Shown here piece by piece: positions 23,609-32,734 of a stretch of 42,418 nucleotides of DNA. This DNA is from an uncultured Clostridia bacterium. GTDB lineage: Bacteria; Bacillota; Clostridia; TANB77; CAG-508. The stretch's first letter is position 1, and each line of letters begins with the position of its first letter. The notes under the pieces are model-generated. The model made no database searches, was not told where the DNA came from, and was given only the letters and a program-made list of their open reading frames with translations. The translations under genes were made by a program, and so were the position numbers. The stretch lies in NCBI GenBank assembly GCA_934149275.1, contig CAKPEG010000016.1:1-42418 (forward strand), given 5' to 3'.

Positions 23609-23632
23609 AAACGGACCATAACAGTCCGTTTA
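23609..23632 (-). terminator. Terminator of the wall-protein operon
   Basis: AAACGGAC / GTCCGTTT stem with a 7-base loop; on the minus strand the stem is followed by a T run (TTTTTTG). It lies 5 bases past the stop at 23637. Confidence 0.85.
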
Positions 23633-23636
23633 AATA

Positions 23637-25109
23637 TTAATGTTTTCCATAAGAACGTCTTCCACGAGATAACTTTCTATATCCATTTGTTTTTCTTAAA
23701 CTTGTTGCCGCATCCTCAATTGTTTCTTTAACAGTAGGTTCACTCATCATTTCTGCAGACCTGTCACTAACAGGTTCTTCCGTTTTGTTATTTTCCATTC
23801 CAATATAATATTGGTTCATTTTTTCGAAATCAGAATCCTCTTCTTCATACTCTTCTTCCTCATATTCAGCAATACGTCTACTTTTTGCATATGAAACACA
23901 TGCAAATACAATAGCTAAAAATGTTGTAATTCCTATTCCAGCCAAAATAGCATAAATCTGTTGTTCCTCTGTTAATCCAAACATTCCTAGTGTTGGATTA
24001 TTTGAATTGTTCTTCACAATACCAGCTACTTTAGTATCTTCTTTTTCAACTTCAAAAGTTACAACATATTTAGCATACTCTTTTTCATCATCTTTAACCG
24101 TGATTACAATCGTTGAAACTTTATCTTCTGAAACATTTGTAGCAATATCAACAGTTACATTTTCTGTATTTGCTACTGCTTTTACTTTTTCTTTTATTTT
24201 CTCTAATTCTTCTAAAGTAAGCTGTTTATTAACTTTAACAGTATATTCATACACATCTGTTTTAAATTCTTTATCTAACGTATATCCCTCAATCTCAAGT
24301 GAAGCAAGTCCAATTCCATCTTGTGTAGTCTCATCTGGATTTTCTTCTTCAATTGTATTTGGTGGTGTTTCACCATCTTCATCACTTTTCTTAGTAACTA
24401 AAATTGTATATGTAGTTTTCTTAGAACCATTTGAAACTGTAACATCAAATCTATTAGTTCCATTTTTTAATGTTTTAGTTCCCGTACCTGAAACTGTTCC
24501 GTTCTTTGAACTTGCATATATTTCAATAGATGCACAATCGGCTGGAACAGTTACTGAATATTGCTTTTTACCTGGCTTAAATCCACTAAAATCATTTGGA
24601 CGAATTCCTAAATTACTCAACGTTGGCTCTGAATCAGTTGTTCCACCATTTCCTGTATTAGTATTCCCACCGTTATTAGTAGAACCACCATTGTTACTAC
24701 TATTTCCACCATTTGAACTTTCTTTTACAGTAATTGAAACACTTTTACTAATTGGCATTTTTCTATTTGAATTTACTTCCTCTGTACTTGCTGTACTTCC
24801 TGATAAAGTTATCGTATATGTACCTGGTTCATTCATTTTAAAAGTTCCACTTAATACCTGTTGTGATCTTTCAGTTCCAAATGCATCAGCTGCAGAAAGA
24901 TTACCAGATAAGCCTTTTCCTGACAAACTTAAGCTATATGATTCTGCATTAATAATAGATGCAGAAACCGATACTGCCGTACCAGGGGATACAGTTGTAC
25001 TAGATACAGATAAACTAGCACTAGAAGTTGCTGCACATGATTTATTTTCCATAATCCAAAAACAAGCTAATAAAATAACACCAAATAAAATCAATTTAAT
25101 TTTCTTCAT
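23637..25109 (-). CDS. Exported surface protein with Ig-like and cadherin-like beta-sandwich domains
   Basis: A 490-residue protein. Residues 1-26 are a signal peptide; about 30-128 an Ig-like domain; about 131-158 an Asn/Gly-rich linker; about 162-240 a cadherin-like beta-sandwich (LSNLGIRPNDFSGFKPGKKQ, YSVTVPAD, TYTILVTKK); about 266-356 a second, divergent one; about 385-408 a membrane segment. The last 80 residues are a cytoplasmic tail, first very acidic (EEEEYEEEDSDFE), then basic. The topology, with extracellular adhesive domains and an internal tail, is that of a membrane-anchored adhesin or wall-interacting protein. It follows the glucosaminidase by 9 bases and so probably shares its transcript and place of action. 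Confidence 0.85.
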   Translation of the reverse strand: MKKIKLILFGVILLACFWIMENKSCAATSSASLSVSSTTVSPGTAVSVSASIINAESYSLSLSGKGLSGNLSAADAFGTERSQQVLSGTFKMNEPGTYTITLSGSTASTEEVNSNRKMPISKSVSITVKESSNGGNSSNNGGSTNNGGNTNTGNGGTTDSEPTLSNLGIRPNDFSGFKPGKKQYSVTVPADCASIEIYASSKNGTVSGTGTKTLKNGTNRFDVTVSNGSKKTTYTILVTKKSDEDGETPPNTIEEENPDETTQDGIGLASLEIEGYTLDKEFKTDVYEYTVKVNKQLTLEELEKIKEKVKAVANTENVTVDIATNVSEDKVSTIVITVKDDEKEYAKYVVTFEVEKEDTKVAGIVKNNSNNPTLGMFGLTEEQQIYAILAGIGITTFLAIVFACVSYAKSRRIAEYEEEEYEEEDSDFEKMNQYYIGMENNKTEEPVSDRSAEMMSEPTVKETIEDAATSLRKTNGYRKLSRGRRSYGKH

Positions 25110-25118
25110 TTATTCCTC

Positions 25119-26891
25119 CTATAATCCAATAGACTGTGTTCCAAGTAAAAATCTCTTTAACAAAGCCATATCTATAATATCAATTTCTTGTGAATTTTTT
25201 TGTAAATTTCCTGCCTTTTGATAACAATTTTCTAATTTAATTGTACCTAATAAATTTCTTTTAATATAAGCAAGATCAATAATATCTACATTTCCATCCC
25301 CATTAACATCTCCATACTTCACAGCTGTATATGTCTTACCATCAATCGTAATTGTCATGCCAGTTCCAATTGAATCTTGTGTCCCTGAAATATCAGTACC
25401 ATCTGCTTTCTTTACAACAGCACCGGCATATTTATCTTTTATACTCTTTACATTTGTTGCTGGGGTCATAACAAAGCTATCTCCATCAATTTTAAAATCA
25501 GATGAACCTATATCTGGATTAGGATTTGGTGTTGGATTTGTTCCACCATCTCCCATATCAACTTGATCTCTATAATCTGGAATCCCTTCTGTCACACTCT
25601 TCAAAAAAGATGTAGCAACATATCCCTCTAAATTCTCAGAATTCCATCTCTTTTCTCCAGAAACATATGATGTAGCTCTAACAATTCTAACTCTTGACCA
25701 ATATCCTTGATTATCTAAAAGCTCTACAACAGTATTTTTATAAACAGATCCTAATGAATTTCCATTTGGAGATGTTCTAAAGTTAATTCCTCCAACCTTC
25801 TCACTATTTATATAATATAAAGATTGTTGATTTGCTGTAAGTGATGTTGGAACTGGAACAGGATCATTAGGCATATTATTGTAAACTGGAATTAAAAAAG
25901 TTAACTGTTCATTCAATATTTGTGCATCTGCATAAATATTAAATAAAGAACCAGCTTGACTAGAAGGATCTCTTAAATTTGTCATATATTGATGTCCATA
26001 AAATTGATTTATTGAATATGTCCTTTGTCCCATATTTTCAGTTAAAATTTCATTTCCAACCACATCAAATTTATAAAAATATTTTGTAGTTTGACCTGCT
26101 GAAATATACCCATTTTTCAATACTTTTTTTGCACCATCTATCAAAGCATATCTTGGAGATGTCCAATCTTGTCTTCTTGCTTCAGCTAAACCTCTTTCAA
26201 CAGCACCATTTCCGTCTGTAGCGCCATAATTATAAAAATTATACAATCCTTCATAACCAGGAACTGTACCAGAAATAGCTCTTGGTGTTCCATCACGTCC
26301 TAACTCTTGAAAAATAGTTGCTACAATATGTAAAGGGTTTATTCCAGCCTCTGAAGCAGCCGTCATAATATCATCAACATATTGATATAAATATGTATTA
26401 GCCGTTGCACTTGCTACAACTGCCCTTGTAACACCATCACCATTAGCTAAATCCAAAAACTGAAATACCATTGACTCATCCATAAAATTTCTTGGATCTA
26501 AATAAAAATTAACCATTTTGGCAGAAGCACAATAATAACCAGGATCTCCACTTCGACCACAAATACATAATGTTAATGGATCCACCAAAGAAGATTTATA
26601 CACTGTATTTTTTAAGCATTTATTTTCAGCATAACTAGAGGTAAGTTCTCCCCAATCAATTCCTGTGTAATATGCTTTAAACTGCCAATTTGGATGATTG
26701 TATTTTAAATATGCTAATTTCTTTTGATAGCTCTCTGGAAACACATTTATTCCAGACTTTATATATTGTGTATATGAACTGCTAAGACCTGCAGCATGTA
26801 CCTCTGATTTAATAAAAAATATTTGAATAAAACTAAATATAATTGAAATTACAAGAATAAAAACAACTAATTTTATACTTAATTTTTTCAT
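25119..26891 (-). CDS. Exported N-acetylglucosaminidase-like wall hydrolase with SH3b and dockerin domains
   Basis: A 590-residue protein starting at 26891 (GAGGAGG 5 bases upstream). Residues 1-34 are a signal peptide. About 45-300 resemble clostridial endo-beta-N-acetylglucosaminidases (GH73-like): YLKYNHPNWQF, FYLDPRNFMDES, VATIFQELG with a candidate catalytic Glu, and GYEGLYNFYNYGA. About 350-430 is an SH3-type domain (GGINFRTSPNGNSLGSVY); after a Pro/Asn linker, about 522-590 is a type I dockerin: YGDVNGDGNVDIIDLAYIKR plus a degenerate second EF-hand (IDIIDMALLKRFLLG). Dockerins bind cohesins, none of which is seen nearby. It should cleave peptidoglycan glycan strands. Confidence 0.87.
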   Translation of the reverse strand: MKKLSIKLVVFILVISIIFSFIQIFFIKSEVHAAGLSSSYTQYIKSGINVFPESYQKKLAYLKYNHPNWQFKAYYTGIDWGELTSSYAENKCLKNTVYKSSLVDPLTLCICGRSGDPGYYCASAKMVNFYLDPRNFMDESMVFQFLDLANGDGVTRAVVASATANTYLYQYVDDIMTAASEAGINPLHIVATIFQELGRDGTPRAISGTVPGYEGLYNFYNYGATDGNGAVERGLAEARRQDWTSPRYALIDGAKKVLKNGYISAGQTTKYFYKFDVVGNEILTENMGQRTYSINQFYGHQYMTNLRDPSSQAGSLFNIYADAQILNEQLTFLIPVYNNMPNDPVPVPTSLTANQQSLYYINSEKVGGINFRTSPNGNSLGSVYKNTVVELLDNQGYWSRVRIVRATSYVSGEKRWNSENLEGYVATSFLKSVTEGIPDYRDQVDMGDGGTNPTPNPNPDIGSSDFKIDGDSFVMTPATNVKSIKDKYAGAVVKKADGTDISGTQDSIGTGMTITIDGKTYTAVKYGDVNGDGNVDIIDLAYIKRNLLGTIKLENCYQKAGNLQKNSQEIDIIDMALLKRFLLGTQSIGL

Positions 26892-26904
26892 TTGTTCCTC
26901 CTCA

Positions 26905-26917
26905 CCGCAAAATGCGG
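26905..26917 (-). promoter_or_regulatory. Leader hairpin abutting the ribosome binding site of the glucosaminidase gene
   Basis: CCGCA-TTT-TGCGG on the minus strand, two bases from the GAGGAGG site (GGAGG at 26902-26898), inside a leader of about 37 bases. It could modulate ribosome access. Confidence 0.4.
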
Positions 26918-26934
26918 CATTTTTATTCAAAATT

Positions 26935-26963
26935 AGTATATATTATACATATTTTTTAGTCAA
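26935..26963 (-). promoter_or_regulatory. Sigma-A promoter of the wall-protein operon
   Basis: Minus strand TTGACT (26963-26958), 17 bases, TATACT (26940-26935), 44 bases before the ATG. Confidence 0.75.
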
Positions 26964-27046
26964 TAAAATAAATATGTTATTTTTGTTACATTTTCCAAGC
27001 TTCTCCTCTATACTAAAAATTTTTTTATGATATAATTATTTTATAT

Positions 27047-27178
27047 CATAGGAAAGTTTTCCAAACTTCCTATTATATAAAATTAACAATGCACAGAAAT
27101 TTGCTTTGCAATTTCGCGCGCGAACAAAAACGCGGACTTAAAAATGTTATAATCATTGCAAACGTTATAAATAGTCCA
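27047..27178 (+). repeat. Family-2 dispersed palindromic repeat, best-preserved copy
   Basis: Order of blocks: palindrome TAGGAAAGTTTTCC/AAACTTCCTA (27048-27071); ATTAACAATGCACAG; AAATTTGCTTTGCAATTT; the self-complementary TTCGCGCGCGAA; AACGCGGACTTAAAAATG; GTTATAATCATTGC; GTTATAAATAGTCC. It ends about 36 bases before the U32 gene. Related copies lie at 10393, 16812, 22511, 32735 and 36270. With the wall-protein promoter it fills the 26892-27213 gap. Confidence 0.8.
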
Positions 27179-27213
27179 CTTTTGTTCTTATTAAAATTGA
27201 AAGAGGAAAAATT

Positions 27214-29631
27214 ATGGAATCAGAAATAGAACTTTTATCACCAGCTGGTAATTTTGAATGTCTTAAAGCTGCTGTACAAAACGGAGCAAACTGCATATAT
27301 TTTGGAGCAAACCTATTCAGTGCTCGTGCATATGCAAATAATTTTGATGATGATGAACTCGCAAAAGCTATCGAATATTGTAAAATTAGAGGTGTTAAAA
27401 CAAACTTAACATTAAATATATTAATAAAAGATAATGAACTTGAATCAGCATTTAATGTTGCAAAAAAAGCATATGAATCTGGCATAGATGCAATAATAGT
27501 TCAAGATTTAGGTCTCGCAAAAATGCTTATCAAAAACTTTCCAGACCTACCTATTCATGCTAGCACACAAATGTCTGTACATAATCTTCAAGGAGTTTTA
27601 GAATTACAGGAACTTGGCTTTTCAAGAGTTGTACTATCTCGTGAATTATCAATTGAAGAAATTGAATATATATGTGAAAATTCAAACATTGAAATAGAAT
27701 GTTTTATTCATGGTGCTCTTTGCATATCATATTCTGGTCAATGTCTATTTTCTAGTATGATTGGCGGACGTTCAGGGAACCGTGGAAAATGTGCTCAGAG
27801 TTGTAGACTTCCTTATGAACTTATAGAAAATGATAAAACAACGTTAGATAAAGGTTACTTATTAAGCCCTAGAGATTTATGTTCATTAGATTACATACCA
27901 AGATTAATAAATTGTGGCGTAAAGTCACTAAAAATTGAAGGAAGAATGAAATCACCTGAATACGTTGCAACTGTTACAAGAATTTATAGAAAATATATTA
28001 ATCTGGTCAAATCAAATAAACCATACAAAATAGATGAACAAGACAGAAAAGATTTAATGCAAGTATTTAATAGAGGTAACTTCTCATCAGGACATCTAAA
28101 TCCTCATGCAAATAAAGATTTGATATTCTCTGAAAAACCTAATAATATGGGATTATTTTTAGGACATGTTGCAAAATACAATCAATCAAAAGGCCTAATC
28201 ACACTTAACCTAAACGAACCAATTGAAATTGGAGACACAATTGCTTTAGAAAAAGAAACAGGAACATACACAATTTCTGAATTAATGACTAAAAACACTA
28301 ATATAAAAACTGCAAATCCAAACGATTTCGTAACTATTGGAAGAATGAAGGGAAATATTAAAGTTGGAGATAAAATATATAAAATGTCATCAAAGCAATT
28401 GACTGCACTTGCCCACTCTTCTTTTGAAAATGACATTCAAACTAAAAAAATACCTCTTAACTGTGAAATAAAAATTGTAAAAAACTCACCAATTTCTATG
28501 CATGTAAGTTCTGCTTGTGATTTAGAAATTTACAGAAAATTAGATATCTATTGTGAAATAGATGCAATTCCAACAGATTCAATAAAACATCCTTTAGAAA
28601 AAGAAAAAGTAATTTCACAAATCACAAAAACGAATAATACACCTTATTACTTTAAAAATATCAAAATAAAATTAGACGAAAACACATTCTTACCAAACAT
28701 AAAAGCATTAAATGAACTTAGAAGAACTGCTCTTACACTAGTTGAAGACTTTGCAAAAAGCAAAATTCAAAGAACGACAAATAAAGAATTTGAAAACAAA
28801 AATTACTATAATAGAACCAATCAAGAAAAAGCAATATCTTTGCTATTAAATAAAATCAATTTAAACGAAGATTATACAAGCTTACAAGGAATAAATAACA
28901 TATATATCCCGTTAAAATTCTTTACTCAAAAGAAATATGAACAAGTAATAAATGGCCTAAGTAATAAATTTAATCTATATATTTATTTACCTACTATAAT
29001 AAAATCTAACTATAGAAATCTACTTGCAGCCAATATAGAAAAAACTATCAATACTTACAATATCAAAGGATTCATTCTTTCAAATATATCAAACTTCAAG
29101 TTTTTAAAAGATTTCAATACAGAAAATTTTGAATTTATTGCAAACTACACATTTAACATTTTTAATCAACGCACATTAGCTGAACTTGATAAACTAGGAA
29201 TAAATAAATTCACAATTTCACCAGAACTAGATAAAAGCACCATAGATAGATTTTTAGAAATATCAAATCAAGAATTAATTTGCTATGGTAGAACACCGTT
29301 AATGAATATGAATTATTGTCCACTTGGAAAAAGCAATAGATGCTATCCAGAATGTAAAATGAGATGTAACACAAATAATAACTATTATTTAAAAGATAGA
29401 TTAAATTTAAAATTTCCAATCGAACCTGACAACATACAAACTGTATCTACATTATACAATTCAAAAATTACATCAATTGCACCAAATGACTTCAAAAATA
29501 TTACTTCTCTTCGAATAGATATTTTAGAAGAAAATATTTCCGAAATACAACAAATAGTCGACACAGTTAATAAAGGTGAAAAATTAAAAGGAAATCAATA
29601 CACAAATGCAAATTTAAATAGAGAAATATAA
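27214..29631 (+). CDS. U32 family peptidase-like protein with DUF3656 region
   Basis: An 805-residue protein. The N-terminal half has the U32 signature: IELLSPAGNFECLKAAVQNGAN, IYFGANLFSAR, STQMSVHN, ECFIHGALCISYSGQC, GGRSGNRGKCAQSCRLPY and KSLKIEGRMKSPEYV. The clustered cysteines match those proposed to bind an iron-sulfur cluster in RlhA/TrhP-type members, which hydroxylate rRNA or tRNA; others are called collagenases. The C-terminal half (about 400-790) corresponds to the long DUF3656-containing form, with another Cys cluster near the end (NYCPLG, CYPECKMRCN). An RNA-modification role is more likely than proteolysis, but that is inference. It stands alone on the plus strand with GAGG before its ATG. 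Confidence 0.9.
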   Translation: MESEIELLSPAGNFECLKAAVQNGANCIYFGANLFSARAYANNFDDDELAKAIEYCKIRGVKTNLTLNILIKDNELESAFNVAKKAYESGIDAIIVQDLGLAKMLIKNFPDLPIHASTQMSVHNLQGVLELQELGFSRVVLSRELSIEEIEYICENSNIEIECFIHGALCISYSGQCLFSSMIGGRSGNRGKCAQSCRLPYELIENDKTTLDKGYLLSPRDLCSLDYIPRLINCGVKSLKIEGRMKSPEYVATVTRIYRKYINLVKSNKPYKIDEQDRKDLMQVFNRGNFSSGHLNPHANKDLIFSEKPNNMGLFLGHVAKYNQSKGLITLNLNEPIEIGDTIALEKETGTYTISELMTKNTNIKTANPNDFVTIGRMKGNIKVGDKIYKMSSKQLTALAHSSFENDIQTKKIPLNCEIKIVKNSPISMHVSSACDLEIYRKLDIYCEIDAIPTDSIKHPLEKEKVISQITKTNNTPYYFKNIKIKLDENTFLPNIKALNELRRTALTLVEDFAKSKIQRTTNKEFENKNYYNRTNQEKAISLLLNKINLNEDYTSLQGINNIYIPLKFFTQKKYEQVINGLSNKFNLYIYLPTIIKSNYRNLLAANIEKTINTYNIKGFILSNISNFKFLKDFNTENFEFIANYTFNIFNQRTLAELDKLGINKFTISPELDKSTIDRFLEISNQELICYGRTPLMNMNYCPLGKSNRCYPECKMRCNTNNNYYLKDRLNLKFPIEPDNIQTVSTLYNSKITSIAPNDFKNITSLRIDILEENISEIQQIVDTVNKGEKLKGNQYTNANLNREI

Positions 29632-29633
29632 AA

Positions 29634-29677
29634 AAACAAGTTACTTTAAAAACAAAATATTTTAAAGTAACTTGTTT
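29634..29677 (+). terminator. Terminator of the U32 gene
   Basis: Perfect 18-base arms AAACAAGTTACTTTAAAA (29634-29651) and their complement (29660-29677), 8-base loop, T run after. It begins 3 bases past the stop and can also act on the minus strand. Confidence 0.9.
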
Positions 29678-29745
29678 TTCTATATCTATGTTTAAATACA
29701 ATTTTTTAATCAAATTTCTATACTCTACTTTTTCAAATATCTTAC

Positions 29746-29782
29746 AAAAAGCGGTGCGGTAAATATACCGCATCCGCTTTTT
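29746..29782 (-). terminator. Terminator of the 164-residue gene
   Basis: AAAAGCGG-T-GCGGTA pairs with TACCGC-A-TCCGCTTTT around AATA, with one mismatch; a T run follows on the minus strand. It lies about 20 bases past the stop at 29802. Confidence 0.85.
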
Positions 29783-29801
29783 GTTTTTACACATTTCATT
29801 T

Positions 29802-30296
29802 TCACAACTCAACAACTTTGAGTTCATAAGTTTTCTCGCTTTCAGCGAAAAAAGCAACGGGACAAGTGCTCTGCATAGGAACCCTATTAAAGGTTATATA
29901 CCTTACTTGGTAAAACTTCTGTTTTCCATTTTTCGATGGGTTCCTCTTGGTGCAATCTGGATGATTCTCATATACATGTATAGCCGGCTTGCCATATGAA
30001 TAAAAAACAATCGGTCTTTTATGCTTACAATCAACCAGTGCATTTGGGTATGCAACTGCTGCTCGCCAAATCTTATGTTTCTTTGGATCAAGAATGTATC
30101 TTCTTATATACTCACCTCTGCACTCGTTCCATTCTCCTGGATCAAAGTTAACATCATCAAGAGCATACTCGAATTCAACAAAATTGTCACCAAACTGAAG
30201 AAATTTCCATTCAGCAATACCTTTAGCTGGTACCTTCAATAAGATCATATCTTCATCAACAAGTTCAACTCTTAGTTTCTTCCGTTCTCTTTTCAT
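29802..30296 (-). CDS. Hypothetical protein, solitary higher-GC gene
   Basis: A 164-residue basic soluble protein of no family I recognise. The start at 30296 is used because AGGAGG is 8 bases upstream (a GTG nine bases earlier overlaps it). It is rich in aromatic residues and beta-prone: MILLKVPAKGIAEWKFLQFG, FEYALDDVNFDPGEWNECRG, and HKIWRAAVAYPNALVDC. Higher GC than surrounding operons, its own promoter (30329-30357) and its own terminator suggest an independently acquired single-gene unit. Confidence 0.75.
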   Translation of the reverse strand: MKRERKKLRVELVDEDMILLKVPAKGIAEWKFLQFGDNFVEFEYALDDVNFDPGEWNECRGEYIRRYILDPKKHKIWRAAVAYPNALVDCKHKRPIVFYSYGKPAIHVYENHPDCTKRNPSKNGKQKFYQVRYITFNRVPMQSTCPVAFFAESEKTYELKVVEL

Positions 30297-30328
30297 AAAA
30301 AGCACCTCCTATATTTTGTGTAACAATT

Positions 30329-30357
30329 ATTCTATCATCTTTTTCATGATTTTTCAA
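30329..30357 (-). promoter_or_regulatory. Sigma-A promoter of the 164-residue gene
   Basis: Minus strand TTGAAA (30357-30352), 17 bases, TAGAAT (30334-30329). Confidence 0.65.
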
Positions 30358-30394
30358 TACTTTTCGTGTTTTTTACCAAAATATAGTATTTGCA

Positions 30395-30700
30395 TTAATA
30401 TTGTTTTGTACTCAATTCTATAAGTAAATTCATATCATCATCATCTGCTGCCTTGTTTTTTCGTATTGCTCCACATTTCTTACATCTAAACACTATCACA
30501 TATCCTTTTTTTCCAATTTCCAAACCAACAGGCTCTAAATCCCCATGGCAAGTCTCTTCTCTATCTCCAGGATTAATATCAACATGTTTTGAGTGTAAAC
30601 ATTTAGGACAGTGATTTCTACAAGAATACCCTAACTTAGGAACATGAAATCCACAATTTTCACAAATAAATTCTTCATCTATAACAACAAAATTAGCCAT
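30395..30700 (-). CDS. RNHCP domain protein
   Basis: A 101-residue zinc-ribbon-like protein with the name-giving RNHCPKCLHSKHVD motif preceded by CENCGF, then the ETCHGDL block and a second pair CKKCGAIRKNKAADDD. This is the RNHCP family, of unknown function, probably zinc-binding. Its ATG overlaps the stop of the nucleoside-kinase gene (TAATG), so translation is likely coupled to the kinase. Confidence 0.93.
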   Translation of the reverse strand: MANFVVIDEEFICENCGFHVPKLGYSCRNHCPKCLHSKHVDINPGDREETCHGDLEPVGLEIGKKGYVIVFRCKKCGAIRKNKAADDDDMNLLIELSTKQY

Positions 30701-32343
30701 TATTTCTTTTTCGTCTCCTTATGATAAATACTGCCACCAATAAACTCTCTTAATAATGAAGTATTTGGAATATCATCATCTGGAATATCATCAAAATACT
30801 CCAAAAATTCAATTAATCTTTGAGCTTCCCCATATTCCTTATGACTTCTATCAATTTCTTTTAATAAAGGAATTGCATATTTTTTCTGAACAGCAAGTTC
30901 ATAAATAAGTGAAGAATTAAACATATAATCCGCTTCTTCTTGATATGGATAAATATTCTTCTCCTCACCTCTATTTACAGAATACCAGCTCTTCAAAGTA
31001 TTTAATGCATCATATCCTCTAAATTTATAATCTCTAACAATTCTTCTAATCAAACGTGTATCTGTAGTAGAAATTCTATTGAAATAATCAATATTTAAAA
31101 CTGTTAAATCACTAATATAAATCTTAACTTTTTCATCCTTTGGAATAGCCTTAGTTAATCTATCATTTAAACAATGAATACCTTCAATTACTAAAATATC
31201 ATTTTTACCAAGTGACATTGTAGTTCCATCATATCTCTTAGTTCCTACTTTAAAATCAAACTTAGGAACTTCAACAGTTTCACCATTTAACAACTTAACT
31301 AAATGATCATTAAACAAATCAAGATCAATAGCCTCAATACATTCAAAATCATAATTTCCAAATTCATCCCTAGGAGTATCTTGTCTTTCAACAAAATAAT
31401 TATCAACAGAAATTGTAACTGGCTTTAATCCATTTAATCTTAATGCTAAAGATAATTTTCTAGCAAATGTTGTTTTTCCTGAAGAAGATGGACCTGCAAT
31501 TAGAACCATTTTTACATTCTTTCTTCTACAAATTTTATCTGCTAATATTGATATTTTCTTCTCATGTAAAGCTTCAGAAAGTAAGATAAAGTCATTTATT
31601 GTACCATCTTCAACTTTTTGATTTAATTTATGAACAGTATGAACATTTAATAATCTATAAATATCTTCATATTCATCAAATGTAGCAAGTAATTTTTTAG
31701 TTTCAACATACTCACCCATTTCATAAGGTTTCTTTTTATCTGGATAACGAACTAAATATCCATCTTTATATAATTCAATATCAAAATATGGTGTCATACC
31801 TGTATGTAACGGCATTGGTCCATATAAATAATTATAATAATCTTCGCAAAAATATAATGAAATTTCTTTAGTATGAGTATTTACCTGGAATCTTCCATTA
31901 GCATTTTTGCTATGAGCATAAAAAGCCTTAGCCTCATCCATTGTCATAACTGTTTTTGTAATTGGCAATTTTGCATCAATAATTTCTTGCATTCTCTTTT
32001 TAACTTTTTGTATCATCTCTTCAGTTAATTCCATATTATCTAATTGACAAAACATTGAATTGTGTAATTGATAATTAACTGTAAGCCATGCAGTTGGGTA
32101 AATATCATGAAAAGCTTTACCCATTATATACATAATTCCTCTAATATATACACTTCTTCCTTCTTTTGTACTAGGATCTAGCAAACTAACCTCTGCATCT
32201 TCTCTTATTTCATAATCAAGAGCATGAACCTGATTATTTACAATACAAGCAATATGCTTGTCATTAATATCATTTTTTAAAATCTCATTAACCTTTACTG
32301 GTTTATTTGATTCAAAAACCTTTTCCTCATAAGTAATTCTCAT
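30700..32343 (-). CDS. Nucleoside (uridine-like) kinase with threonyl-tRNA-synthetase-like N-terminus
   Basis: A 547-residue protein. The start at 32343 has GAAGGAG 8 bases upstream; other ATGs just upstream do not. Residues 1-65 form a TGS-like domain; about 65-220 resemble the second additional domain of ThrRS (GIMYIMGKAFHDIYPTAW); about 280-490 are a P-loop uridine-kinase-like domain with AGPSSSGKTTFARKLS (Walker A 284-292), DNYFVERQDTPRDE, and VIEGIHCLND. Proteins with this architecture are known in Firmicutes and Thermotoga and phosphorylate nucleosides. The substrate is not decided by sequence. It is coupled to the RNHCP gene. Confidence 0.92.
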   Translation of the reverse strand: MRITYEEKVFESNKPVKVNEILKNDINDKHIACIVNNQVHALDYEIREDAEVSLLDPSTKEGRSVYIRGIMYIMGKAFHDIYPTAWLTVNYQLHNSMFCQLDNMELTEEMIQKVKKRMQEIIDAKLPITKTVMTMDEAKAFYAHSKNANGRFQVNTHTKEISLYFCEDYYNYLYGPMPLHTGMTPYFDIELYKDGYLVRYPDKKKPYEMGEYVETKKLLATFDEYEDIYRLLNVHTVHKLNQKVEDGTINDFILLSEALHEKKISILADKICRRKNVKMVLIAGPSSSGKTTFARKLSLALRLNGLKPVTISVDNYFVERQDTPRDEFGNYDFECIEAIDLDLFNDHLVKLLNGETVEVPKFDFKVGTKRYDGTTMSLGKNDILVIEGIHCLNDRLTKAIPKDEKVKIYISDLTVLNIDYFNRISTTDTRLIRRIVRDYKFRGYDALNTLKSWYSVNRGEEKNIYPYQEEADYMFNSSLIYELAVQKKYAIPLLKEIDRSHKEYGEAQRLIEFLEYFDDIPDDDIPNTSLLREFIGGSIYHKETKKK

Positions 32344-32401
32344 AAACATTTCTCCTTCCATAACCTTTTTTATAAAGTCTTATATTCTTTCTATATAAAT
32401 G

Positions 32402-32437
32402 ATAAAAAGAACAAGAAATATTTTTCCTGTCCTTTTA
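32402..32437 (-). terminator. Terminator of the 62-residue membrane gene
   Basis: Minus strand AAAAGGACAGGAAA-AATA-TTTCTTGTTCTTTT, 14 pairs including two G-U, then T run. It lies about 26 bases past the stop at 32463. Confidence 0.75.
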
Positions 32438-32462
32438 TTATAGTTAATATATTAATCTATTA

Positions 32463-32651
32463 TTACAAATAAAATAATAATAGAATTCCACCTATAACAG
32501 TAAAAATAAATCCGAACATCTTAAGCCCAAGTGCGCCTTCATTTTGATCTCCAAAACTAAAAAACTTTTTAGTAATTGGTCTTGCATCATATATTAAAAT
32601 TATTCCTATTAAAACAAATACTGCACCTAACATTCTTAAAAATAAATCCAT
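32463..32651 (-). CDS. Small two-helix membrane protein
   Basis: A 62-residue protein with two hydrophobic segments (about 4-22 and 45-61) joined by a loop ARPITKKFFSFGDQNEGALG. I recognise no named family; similar small proteins are common in clostridia. Good promoter (32686-32714), AAAAAGGA ribosome binding site and a terminator support it as a real gene. Function unknown. Confidence 0.8.
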   Translation of the reverse strand: MDLFLRMLGAVFVLIGIILIYDARPITKKFFSFGDQNEGALGLKMFGFIFTVIGGILLLFYL

Positions 32652-32685
32652 TTTCTACATCCTTTTTTACTTAAATTACATTAGC

Positions 32686-32714
32686 ATTATACCTATTTCA
32701 TTTTCAAAAGTCAA
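32686..32714 (-). promoter_or_regulatory. Sigma-A promoter of the 62-residue membrane gene
   Basis: Minus strand TTGACT (32714-32709), 17 bases, TATAAT (32691-32686). Confidence 0.75.
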
Positions 32715-32734
32715 TGACCAAACAAATACCTAGT

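Noticed and set aside
24007..25221. 404-codon plus-strand frame
   Set aside because: Long, but it is the antisense shadow of the beta-sandwich protein gene; composition is Val/Ser/Phe-rich and no start site is present.
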